A program made the translations under genes and the position numbers. Positions 19,311 through 28,300 of a stretch of 64,000 bases of DNA are shown here, one piece after another. The stretch's first letter is position 1, and each line of letters opens with the position of its first letter. Origin of the DNA: Tritrichomonas foetus (lineage: Eukaryota; Parabasalia; Tritrichomonadida; Tritrichomonadidae); the NCBI GenBank assembly GCA_001839685.1, contig MLAK01000543.1, positions 1 to 64,000 on the forward strand, given 5' to 3'. The notes beneath the pieces are model-generated. The model was not told the DNA's origin. It was given only the letters and a program-made list of their open reading frames with translations, and did not search any database.

Positions 19311-19822
19311 TGATTAAACGTCTGTAGTGATAATTTGAAAATAAAACCAAACATTTAGAAAAAGCTATGATAATCATAAAATGTATTCAAAACATATAAA
19401 GTTTTCTATATCAAATAGAAATTTTAATATTTTACATAAAGGATTAAATTAACCAATTTGAATGAAATTGAGGATTTACGTGAAACTAATCAGAGTTTCT
19501 GTGTATAAACGGTCAACAGAGCTTAATATCAACTTTTCTTCCATGAGTATAAAGTCATTCCTCCACAATCACTAAAACCAATATTTTTATTCATCTTTCA
19601 TTTCTTTTCCTTCTTTGCATGCTTTTAAAATGGTATTAATCTATGGCCATAAAAAACGTTAGATTGAATCACAAATCTGTTTTTTTTTTATCATCAAAAA
19701 TGCTCCAAACAAAAGACGAAATGATATTCACACCAATATCATTTTAAAAGCATGTAAAAAATGAAAAGAAATGAAAAATCTCTAAATTTTATAGCCATCC
19801 ATAAAACAAAAATAAATTAAAT
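19311..19822. other. Intergenic region with a long hairpin
   Basis: No gene seen. Most of the right half is an inverted repeat (19596-19778), annotated separately. Confidence 0.5.
19596..19778. repeat. Inverted repeat, arms about 42 bp
   Basis: The left arm (19596-19637) and right arm (19735-19778) are reverse complements with a few mismatches; the shared core is CATGCTTTTAAAATG. The spacer is about 97 bp. It could be a MITE-like remnant, or a 3'-end hairpin of the phosphatase gene that ends at 19823. Confidence 0.6.
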
Positions 19823-20701
19823 CTACACTGCTGCCTCCGCTTCAATCTTTTCGTTTATCTCACGAACCAGGTCAGGAATATCTCTTACTGATTCCTTCAC
19901 ATAATCAGGTTTGAGCTCAGGATTAATTGCAGCAATATCGTCTTTGGTTGTAACACCAGTTAGGACGATTGTTGAACGTGCGCCAATGTTTTTGGCGAAT
20001 TGAATATCGGTCTTAAATTGGTCACCAACCATTATAGCTTCAGATGCATCCAAGCCTTTTGTTTTCTTCAAAGGCTCGAACATTAATTTCGATGGTTTCC
20101 CAAGCATGATTGCTTTACGTCCACTTGATGATTGTAAAGCGAGGATGTTCGACATTGCATCAGGCACGAAAACACCATGTCCTAGTGGAAGTGCACAATC
20201 ACAATTTGTTCCAATTAACAAAGCATCGTTTTCGACCACGATTCTGTTACCGATAGCAAGTTTTCTATACGTCAATGTTCGATCAAGAGCAACAACAACT
20301 GCCAAAATATCTTCGTCTATTTTCAATGTAGCTAATTCGTCATCGGGAAAGTCATCCACGCCTAGCGCATTGACTCCGTTATTCCTCATTTCATTAATTA
20401 AACCCTGTTCGCCGATAATAAAAACCTTCCGCCGTTGATCACTGAATCCCATCGATAATAAGTATTGCGTAGTAACGTAGCCAGCTGAAACGATCATATC
20501 ATCCGGAATATTGCGGAAACCTTTGCCCATAAGTCGATTGGCGATTTCGTTTCGTGTCGAGGTAGGATTGTTTGTAACAAGATATGGATTGATGCCCATT
20601 TCTCGGAGTTTGTCAAAAACTTCTGGTGCACCAGGTACAAGATTGTCGCCACACCAAAGAACACCATCAGCATCGAACAAAACGGTCTTTATGCTTTTCA
20701 T
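19823..20701 (-). CDS. HAD-superfamily phosphatase, phosphoglycolate/p-nitrophenyl phosphatase type
   Basis: A 292-residue cytosolic phosphatase of the NagD/PGP branch (cap type C2). Motif I is FDADGVLW with the nucleophile Asp10 and acid Asp12. Motif II is VTNN near 43. The motif III lysine is in LGKPS near 198, and motif IV is MVGDQFKTD near 219-227. All catalytic residues are present and the length is typical. Likely substrates are 2-phosphoglycolate or similar small phosphate esters; the exact one cannot be read from the sequence. Confidence 0.93.
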   Translation of the reverse strand: MKSIKTVLFDADGVLWCGDNLVPGAPEVFDKLREMGINPYLVTNNPTSTRNEIANRLMGKGFRNIPDDMIVSAGYVTTQYLLSMGFSDQRRKVFIIGEQGLINEMRNNGVNALGVDDFPDDELATLKIDEDILAVVVALDRTLTYRKLAIGNRIVVENDALLIGTNCDCALPLGHGVFVPDAMSNILALQSSSGRKAIMLGKPSKLMFEPLKKTKGLDASEAIMVGDQFKTDIQFAKNIGARSTIVLTGVTTKDDIAAINPELKPDYVKESVRDIPDLVREINEKIEAEAAV

Positions 20702-22092
20702 CTGATTTTCTTAAATAAATAAAAAATTTCTAAATCAAATTGAATAGAGAATGACCATCTAATGGCGGTTATCGCTCTGAGTTTTTGAATGATTTCCTTT
20801 GAATTTGTAATAACAAAATTTATATCGGTACCCTGAAGATCAAAAATGGTCAATTATTTTGATAGGATATGATCGTTTGTCAAGAAAAACTTTTGTTTCC
20901 AACTGCTCTCCATCGTGTAACAACTAAAACAGATGATATATGAAATAATTATTTCCTTTGATGTTCAGCAATTTAACTGTAAAGATATAGGTTTATATTC
21001 TTCGAAACTTTTATCAGTGATAAAAGGCTGATCCTCGTTATCATATTCTTTCGGATTAATTTCACCATTATTTGACTTTTCTTATCGTTGACGCTAAGAA
21101 TCTCACAGAGTATTCACGAGAACACTTTCTACGCAGTAATTTTTTCTTCTGATTATCAATAACTACCTTTTTCAATCTAATATAGAATCTAATATTTCAA
21201 TATTGATTACGGATTATAAAATTTTCCGAGATGAATATTCAAGTTGATGATAGAGAAAAAATATGATAAAAAGATTTACAATTATACCACAAGATCATTA
21301 TATAGGGTAATTATATGTTTATGAAGCTTTTCGCAAATTGAGAAGATTTTGGATTAATAGAATTGATTTGAAATTCTAAATTGAGTATGGATGAATGAAG
21401 CAATACTATTACGAATCATTATTAGAAAGAATCATTATGTCTAGATTTCAGAAACAATGAAAGCAGAATCGTTGAATATTTAATTCTTATTTTAAATATT
21501 AAATGATGAAAAAGGAAAGGATCCTCCAAAAGTATAATTTGTCAGAAAAGGAAGATCTTTTCAAAATTGTTGTTCAATGAAGATGCTCGAAGTTTATGAT
21601 GATGTTTTATTCTTTCTGTAATCCAAAGTGCTCATTTATTAAGAAACATTATCGCAAGATATATTACCAACACACACCATCAGCAATTTCTCTCATGAAT
21701 TGAATTCAACATAATATAGAGAATAATATGATGTTTTAATCATAACTTCTTACACTGGGAGGTTGATCCATAACATGTGCTCGGTTCAGAACATAAACAC
21801 ACAACAACCTTCAAATATAGGATTCTTCCAGCATACTGCCATTCTGATTCTGAATCTTTTTTTATTATTATTTCATATTATACTCAATTTTGAATATGTT
21901 ATTTTCTAATTTCAAAGTGGACAGAATTGTTGAAAGAACTGTTTTTTTTTTGACAAGCTTTTTCTATAAATATATGCTCACTCTTCAGAATTCGAAGCCA
22001 TATAACACTAGAAAAAGTCGTAAAATTTGTAAACCCTTCCAAAAAAGTTTTCTAACGATTGTTTTCATTCACTCATTAAAACTCACATTACA
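20702..22092. other. Intergenic region between divergent HAD phosphatase and SHIPPO genes
   Basis: 1.4 kb of AT-rich sequence with no ORF that looks coding. TCACT and TCATT initiator-like motifs lie at about 22065-22078, just before the SHIPPO start. Nothing else recognised. Confidence 0.5.
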
Positions 22093-22776
22093 ATGAAGGC
22101 GCATAGCTTTACATTACCCAATACTTCAAAGAAGAAACCGAAACCCCAAAATATCAGTCCTTTTCAACACCAAATGATTTTAGATACACCCGGTCCAGGA
22201 TATTACGATCTCCCCTTGGGAACTTTTCCAAGCGGAGTTGCCCATGAAATACAAAACCGAATTCCAGTCAGCAACAGAACAGCAGCCACGGATATCGATT
22301 ATCCAGAAGATATTGATTTCGATCGACGCGCATCTTCTTCTTTCACGTGCACAATCGGGAATAGGAAAGAGACGAAGTTTTACGACCTGCCCAAAACGCC
22401 AGGGCCCATGGCCCCCCTCTCTGAAACTCTCCCGCCGACGCCGATCAAGATAGGAAACAGGTACCGCCACGAGGATCCCCAGAGCACGATTCCTGGACCC
22501 GGGGCTTACAATAATGAGGCCTACAAGGAAAGACTGATTGGCGGCGTAAATATGAAGACATCTAAAGCTCCACGCGATTCCATCTGGCAGCCAGTGTCTG
22601 ATGTCCCTGGGCCAGGATCCTACGACCCAACCCCTCCGACTGATCCGCCAAAACGGTGGGCGTCCAGATTGAGAAATGTCAGGCCAATTCCCGTCACTCA
22701 ATTGAAAAGGGTAGCCAACAAGGGAAAAGAAAGAAAATCTGCGAATTTGCCCAGATTGAAGAAAATTATTTTATAG
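22093..22776 (+). CDS. SHIPPO (STPGR) repeat protein
   Basis: A 227-residue basic protein with Pro-Gly-Pro repeats: DTPGPGYYDLP (about 32-42), a degenerate KTPGPMAPL (about 101), TIPGPGAYNNE (about 134) and DVPGPGSYDPTPP (about 171). This repeat defines the ODF3/SHIPPO family, found along flagellar outer fibres and axonemal microtubules, often on the inner tubule wall. Composition is Pro/Arg/Lys-rich with no globular domain. It fits a role in the flagella or axostyle. The middle of the gene (about 22380-22520) is markedly GC-richer than the window. Confidence 0.85.
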   Translation: MKAHSFTLPNTSKKKPKPQNISPFQHQMILDTPGPGYYDLPLGTFPSGVAHEIQNRIPVSNRTAATDIDYPEDIDFDRRASSSFTCTIGNRKETKFYDLPKTPGPMAPLSETLPPTPIKIGNRYRHEDPQSTIPGPGAYNNEAYKERLIGGVNMKTSKAPRDSIWQPVSDVPGPGSYDPTPPTDPPKRWASRLRNVRPIPVTQLKRVANKGKERKSANLPRLKKIIL

Positions 22777-23087
22777 GAAGTCACCAAAAATACAACTGAC
22801 TTTTATAGATTTGTTTAATATATAGATGTGTTTGAAATAAATGTGGATATATTTCTATCATCTTGTCTGACTTTAAAGTATTGTTTAATTTTAGAATTAA
22901 AATGAATCGTCATCACATTTTTGGGAAAAATGATTATTCAAATGCTACGTTTTTGCAATATTTTTTTATTATTGTGTTAAATATAATGTGTAAATTACAA
23001 TGGGCCAAGATAGACCGCATAGCCTTTTTTCCTAGTTCCTGTGTTTATACCAAATCTAATGAAAGATAAGTGTTTTCATATCACATT
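22777..23087. other. Intergenic region
   Basis: AT-rich spacer with only short ORFs; contains the upstream region of the importin gene. Confidence 0.5.
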
Positions 23088-23092
23088 TCACT
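23088..23092 (+). promoter_or_regulatory. Initiator-like motif of the importin beta gene
   Basis: TCACT matches TCA-Py-A/T, with the presumed start site A 10 bases before the ATG at 23100. It supports that ATG over the upstream in-frame alternative. Confidence 0.5.
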
Positions 23093-23099
23093 AAGAAAA

Positions 23100-25772
23100 A
23101 TGAATGAAAATCCTCCAAATCCAGAAATTTTACTTCAACTTTTATTAGCAACACGAGAAACCAATCCTGAAATAGTCACGAATGCAAACTCCCAAATTGC
23201 GCAATATCAAAATAATTATCCGAGAGAATTATTAGTTTTTACGTCGAAATTCTTAATGGATGATAGTTTAGAAAGTTATGTTCTTCAATATTCTGCAATT
23301 ATTATCAGTAATATTCTTCGCCCGACTCAATATATTTCATACGCCAATACAAACGCTGATTTATGGCTCAAAATTCCGCAAGAAATTCAATCTGCCATCA
23401 AGCAAGGAATATTCAGAGGACTGATGTTTCCAAACCAAATATTAAGAAATTCATGTGCAAAATCATTATCGTTGATTGCCAGAATCGATGTTCCGTCAGA
23501 TAGATACCCTGATGTGTTTGATTCGATTTTTCACATTATTACTAATAACGAATATGGCCAATGGGCCAAGCTTGGAGGACTTCAAGCCATTACTGAGCTT
23601 TTTTCAATTCACTCAAAAGCAGACTCAATCATTCCAAGTGGCTGTGATCCAGCTGAGCTTGGTTCCAAGATATTTACTATCACCATTTCAATTTTACAAA
23701 GTGAAGCATCTGAAGAATTTAAACTTACTGCTTTAAACACACTTCGAGTAACTCTGCCGCATTTTTATGGTTTTATTGAGAATCAATTTGAATTACTTCT
23801 AACAGTTATTATTCAACTTTTACCAATGGGGAAAGACGCTTTTTCACTATTAGTTAAATTCACAAAATTGTTTTATCATCAAATCGTTCCAAATCCGATC
23901 TCTATTATTTTTCAAGAAATTGCTAAATATCTTCAATCAAATGAAACACTGAAAATAATGAACGCAATAAACTTTTGGAGAAGGATTTCGAAATTCGAAT
24001 ATAAAATTTGGAGAAGCATCAGTTCAGATCGAGTTTTTCATAATATTACAAAACAACTTTGTTCATCATTAACTTCTCATTTTCTTAAGTTTTTAACGGG
24101 TATTGATGAAATTCCATTTTCTGAAGATGACTTGCCAAAGTTAGCTTCAAATTCTTTGAGACAATTCTCAATGATACCTGAAAACATGCCAATTGTTGTA
24201 AATGAATGTATCACATTTTTTAAGAATTGTATCATGAATGAAAATTGGCAATTTAGGGGTGCATCTTTACTTGCTCTTTCGTCGATTATTTCACCTCACA
24301 ATGAACAAGAAACTGTTATATTTTTCATGGAATTACTTCCAAAATTGGCTGAGTTGACAAATGATTCAAGTTTGAAAGTAAAATGTCTTGCAATTCAACT
24401 CATCGGTGAAATTTCAGGAACATTTATTCAATTAATTTATGATAATGGTTTTATTTTCAATATTTTTGATTTATCAATTACTCTTTTGGCTCAACAGCAT
24501 GAAATTGCAGCCGCTGTTTGCCTCTTGCTGACTTCAATTTTCTCACAATTGAATAATATCACTAAATTTGCTAGAAGTGATTCTCCTGATCAATCATCTT
24601 CTAATTTCTCAACATCAAACACAATGAATTCTTTAGGTTTCCTCCAAATAAATAAAGAACAGAAAAATACATTTTTAATGCAGGTTTTTGATCGAATCGG
24701 TCCAGTGCTAATTCAATTAATGGAAAGACAAGATATTTTTGAAGGAATATTACTTGAAAAACAATATGAAGCATTAGTTGAGTTATTAAAAGCATGCCCT
24801 TCATTTTTCACTGAATCATATTTAATAATGTACGGAATTATTGAATCAATGCTTGAAAAAGCACTAACTGCAAAGTTTCCAAACCAATCATGTCAATGCA
24901 ATATGATTGGTTCCTTATGTGGAATCATTGTTCGTCTTACAGAAAAGTTCAAAAATGTTCCTCCTCAATTAGTTGATTCTTTAGCAAATATTTCAAATAA
25001 TGTTATTAATATTTTAGGAAATTTGGTAACTTCAAATAATTGTTTGAATGAAAGAGATGCACTAATTGCTATTGCTGGGCTTATTGTGAATGATAATAAT
25101 AAAATAATTGATCCACATATTGATAAAATCATTCAAGTGGCGACTAATATTTATATGAATTCTCCTTCGCAAGAAACTATCTTTCTGACGTCCAATATGA
25201 TCGCAGATATTTTTGTAAAATATCCAAATCATATTGTTTCTTTTGCACCTCAAATTTTAGCAGCTACGTTTTCTTATTCATTTAACCAAAATTTTTTATT
25301 GCTTTACCAAGTTCAAATATTCAAACTCGTAGGTGATATAATTAATATAATTGATGTTTCTGATGGAATTTATTTTGATGAAATTCAAAGAATGTTAAAA
25401 TATATGAAAACTCTTCATATTCCCAAACATGAAACAGAAACAAGATTATATATGCTAACTTCAATGATTTATGTTTCAGGGAAAGTCATTAAAAAGTATC
25501 AAAACTTGGAATTATTCAAAAAAAATAAGGCACTTTTGTTTTTTGGTGTGAAACTCATTTCCAAAGAAGGCATTCGTGATTATTCATTGAATGCTACATT
25601 TTTGTTATTTTTGGAAGAGGTTTTGGAGTTGCCAAAGCCACTGTTCAATGTTTTTTGTATATTTTTACGATCTAAAGAAATTAATGATACTTTAAATGAA
25701 CTAAGAAAGAATGATCGGTTTAAGTTGAAAGCAAGACAGATCCTTGCGCAAATATCTAGGCTTACAAAGTAA
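23100..25772 (+). CDS. Importin beta-1-like karyopherin
   Basis: Nuclear import receptor of the karyopherin-beta family, 890 residues; animal importin beta-1 has about 876. The chain is all-helical with tandem HEAT repeats. The N-terminal part matches the importin-N layout (counting of sequences, LLVFTSKFL..., then IIISNILRP, LWLKIPQEIQSAIKQGIFRGL). RNSCAKSLSLIARIDVPSDRYPDVFDSIF matches the importin beta segment that ends in a WPEL-type motif. It should bind cargo or importin alpha and RanGTP. No membrane segment. An importin-4/5-like paralogue lies at 28301-31324. Confidence 0.85.
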   Translation: MNENPPNPEILLQLLLATRETNPEIVTNANSQIAQYQNNYPRELLVFTSKFLMDDSLESYVLQYSAIIISNILRPTQYISYANTNADLWLKIPQEIQSAIKQGIFRGLMFPNQILRNSCAKSLSLIARIDVPSDRYPDVFDSIFHIITNNEYGQWAKLGGLQAITELFSIHSKADSIIPSGCDPAELGSKIFTITISILQSEASEEFKLTALNTLRVTLPHFYGFIENQFELLLTVIIQLLPMGKDAFSLLVKFTKLFYHQIVPNPISIIFQEIAKYLQSNETLKIMNAINFWRRISKFEYKIWRSISSDRVFHNITKQLCSSLTSHFLKFLTGIDEIPFSEDDLPKLASNSLRQFSMIPENMPIVVNECITFFKNCIMNENWQFRGASLLALSSIISPHNEQETVIFFMELLPKLAELTNDSSLKVKCLAIQLIGEISGTFIQLIYDNGFIFNIFDLSITLLAQQHEIAAAVCLLLTSIFSQLNNITKFARSDSPDQSSSNFSTSNTMNSLGFLQINKEQKNTFLMQVFDRIGPVLIQLMERQDIFEGILLEKQYEALVELLKACPSFFTESYLIMYGIIESMLEKALTAKFPNQSCQCNMIGSLCGIIVRLTEKFKNVPPQLVDSLANISNNVINILGNLVTSNNCLNERDALIAIAGLIVNDNNKIIDPHIDKIIQVATNIYMNSPSQETIFLTSNMIADIFVKYPNHIVSFAPQILAATFSYSFNQNFLLLYQVQIFKLVGDIINIIDVSDGIYFDEIQRMLKYMKTLHIPKHETETRLYMLTSMIYVSGKVIKKYQNLELFKKNKALLFFGVKLISKEGIRDYSLNATFLLFLEEVLELPKPLFNVFCIFLRSKEINDTLNELRKNDRFKLKARQILAQISRLTK

Positions 25773-26448
25773 TTTGTTGATTCATTTTTTGATAGTCTTT
25801 TCGATACATTTTTGTTATTTTTTTATATGTTTGTTTTTACATAAAGTGTTAGAGATAATATTTTTCTTTTTCTTCTTTTTTTAGTTTTATTTTCATAAAT
25901 GGATGAACCTTAACTAGTTATAATATTGAATAATCAGGTTATAATTTTCAGACATCAATGTCTGATAACTTCTCGTTCTATTCACTGATTCTGCTCAATT
26001 CATGAAAGAAAAATAGTGATAAGAAAATCAATCATTAATTTTTTGATTGGCATTAAATTAAATTAAAGTATGTTTTATATTTCATACATAACAGGAAATT
26101 AAAAATTAAATTATGTAAACTAAAGAGAAAAAAATTAAGATATCTGATTAACGAAATATCCTGATGACTTCATTTTAATGAAAATGTATGCTAAATGTGA
26201 TAGAAACGATTATAAATATTATTAATGATATATACGAATGATCAAGTTGATTTCTGGTTCAATTGATGAAATATCCATATAGCATTGCTGACAAAAAAGG
26301 AAACGAGTGGTATTTCTAGGATTTCTACGAGTAAGTGATTCATGTTGTGATATTAGAGGAGATCGAGTTTCGCTGCAAAGATGGATTCGTATGAAATGTA
26401 AAACAATACAAATTTGTCACTTTTTTGTAGTTTCAAGATTCATTATAA
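25773..26448. other. Intergenic region
   Basis: T-rich run after the importin stop, then AT-rich sequence. A short perfect inverted repeat (CAGACAT ... ATGTCTG) lies near 25951-25966. No gene seen. Confidence 0.5.
26440..26444 (+). promoter_or_regulatory. Initiator-like motif of the COMMD gene
   Basis: TCATT matches TCA-Py-A/T; the A lies 7 bases before the ATG at 26449. Confidence 0.5.
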
Positions 26449-27000
26449 ATGCTTTCACAGCAACAAATCCGTGAAAACCTCGCAACATTCAGCACAGTCG
26501 CGCCAGAAGATCTTTGTCAGATCTGCAACGTCGTTCTCGATAGCCTTCAGTTCCAATCGAACCTCTCTTCTAATCTCGCACAATTGGAAATTTCTGATCC
26601 AGCAACAAGACAAATGATTGCTGATACGTTAAATGCCCTTGTCTTCAAATTATTATCATCACGTTCAGCTGCCACAGATTCCGCCGATCAATTACAATCG
26701 AGCGGATTATCAGCAGAATTAGCGAAACCGCTTGGAGATGTAATTTCTTCTAGAATAGATGTGATTGCCAAAAGTATGGCTTCTCGTTCACAAGCTGATC
26801 GTTTATCCGATCTTGAATGGAGATTTGGATTAACAGCTTCATCAAATAATGGTAGCGGCTCTGCTTTTGTTCAAATGCGTTTGTCTTTCGAAAATGCTCA
26901 ACCAGTGTCAGTTGAAATGGGAATGAAGGAATTTTATGAGTTTGCATCCGATATTAAGAAGATTCAGAAAACAATGGCTGCTACACTTGGAGTTGAGTAA
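26449..27000 (+). CDS. COMM domain-containing protein
   Basis: A 183-residue protein of the COMMD family; ten paralogues form a ring in the Commander complex, which recycles membrane proteins from endosomes. The N-terminal half is helical (about 1-110). The C-terminal COMM domain starts near residue 118 with LSDLEWRFGLTAS, continues with beta strands (AFVQMRLSFENAQPVSVEMG) and ends in the family's helix (MKEFYEFASDIKKIQKTM). Length is typical (about 190-200). Which paralogue it is cannot be decided; the layout is like COMMD7. The stop overlaps TAAA, as in the enolase gene. Confidence 0.88.
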   Translation: MLSQQQIRENLATFSTVAPEDLCQICNVVLDSLQFQSNLSSNLAQLEISDPATRQMIADTLNALVFKLLSSRSAATDSADQLQSSGLSAELAKPLGDVISSRIDVIAKSMASRSQADRLSDLEWRFGLTASSNNGSGSAFVQMRLSFENAQPVSVEMGMKEFYEFASDIKKIQKTMAATLGVE

Positions 27001-27616
27001 ATAGTCTTTATAGAGACGCTTTTCTTTGCCTAAAAATTGAACCGTAACAGATTAATCATTAAAAAAATATTTTCATTCATTTTTGGTTTGATCATTCCGA
27101 ATAATTTGGACGTTCGAAGAAATAAAAAAAATTCATTTCAACAACTTTTAATGCTTCTCTTTACGAAAATATAAAATTGAAAAAAATTGGATTTTGGAAT
27201 TAATCAAATTTTAATGAAAAAGTAATGAAATTGAATAAACAATTCATTATAACAACTTTTTAACAATTTTGATGCTTCTCTTTCCGAAAATTGAAAAATG
27301 AAAAAAAATTGGATTTTAGAATTTGGAAAATATTATTAAAAAGTAATGAAATTGAAAAAATTGATTCATTTCAACAACTTTTAATGCTTCTTTTTGCGAA
27401 AATTTAATAAAGAAAATAATATGATTTTTGAATTTGGGAAATATAATGAAAAAGTAAAGAAATTGTTTCTTGCATTAAATATAACAATTGACCCAATCGA
27501 ATTGGGTTTAAACATTCTTGAATGATGATCAAACATACGAAATAATAATTTCAACAAAAATAATTTATACAAAAAAAAAAGACTAAAAACTTCAGGTAAA
27601 AAGAAAATGGAAACAT
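27001..27616. other. Intergenic region, mostly a tandem repeat
   Basis: No gene. About half of it is a three-copy repeat (27131-27466), listed separately. Confidence 0.6.
27131..27466. repeat. Diverged tandem repeat, about 110-120 bp x 3
   Basis: Copies start at 27131, 27242 and 27364. Each begins ATTCATT, then AACAACTTTT, ATGCTTCT, CGAAAAT, a GGATTTT/TGATTTTT block and a TAATGAAAAAGTAA-like end. Copies differ by substitutions and small indels. The spacing is not a constant multiple of three, so coding is unlikely. Confidence 0.7.
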
Positions 27617-27937
27617 TTATTCTTGAAGTAAGCCTATGTCTTTGGCGCGCGCCCCGCCTTTGGCTTTGATTCTGAGATGCATTTGTAAGGTGCTGTCTGA
27701 GATTGGGACGTTGATTTTCTTTTCGGTTCTGTCGCATTCGATTAAATAGGCAACTGGAGAATTTTCAACAAGCTTGAAACGAACTGAAACAAAATGAGGC
27801 GGAATTGGTGTTTGATTTGTTGGTTTTGAGAATTTTGCGTCGATCCATGTTTCATTTTTTTCATCTTTGTATGGCTCAGAAAGCGAAACAAGCCATCCGT
27901 TGTTCCAAGTGTCGATTAAATCTCTGCAAGTTGTCAT
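27617..27937 (-). CDS. Small hypothetical protein
   Basis: A 106-residue ORF (MTTCRDLIDTWNNGWLVSL...). It contains alternating strand-like segments (FVSVRFKLV, AYLIECD, KKINVPIS) and a basic end (LRIKAKGGARAKD). GC and codon use match real neighbours rather than shadow ORFs. I considered SRP9/SRP14-like small alpha-beta proteins because of the strand-rich body and basic tail, but no diagnostic motif supports that. Confidence 0.55.
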   Translation of the reverse strand: MTTCRDLIDTWNNGWLVSLSEPYKDEKNETWIDAKFSKPTNQTPIPPHFVSVRFKLVENSPVAYLIECDRTEKKINVPISDSTLQMHLRIKAKGGARAKDIGLLQE

Positions 27938-28300
27938 TGAGAAATAACGTTTAATTCACTTTTTGTACGTTTAAATGGTTGATAAAAAAATGATTAACGT
28001 TGATTGAATGATCTCTTTGAATGAAAGAATATTTCACCATCAGTTTATTTGTTGCTAACACTAAGAGATGAATCAGCAGAGATACCATCAAGTATTTGAT
28101 AGAACATTCTTATCGAAGCAAGACAAATAACAAATAAAAAATAGAGTCTGACACTCAATTTCGAAAAAAAGACATGTCAAAAAAAAAAAAAAAAAAAAAA
28201 TTAATTAACACATTTATTAAACATTTAAAAAATAACATTTGTATATTGTGAATATGATAACACTTGATTTACAGTATTTATGACACATTTTTATAATTCA
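27938..28300. other. Intergenic region with a poly-A run
   Basis: AT-rich. A 22-base run of A lies at 28179-28200. No gene seen. Confidence 0.6.

Noticed and set aside
21890..22096. 68-codon ORF upstream of the SHIPPO gene
   Set aside because: Composition matches AT-rich spacer; it overlaps the SHIPPO start and covers its likely promoter.
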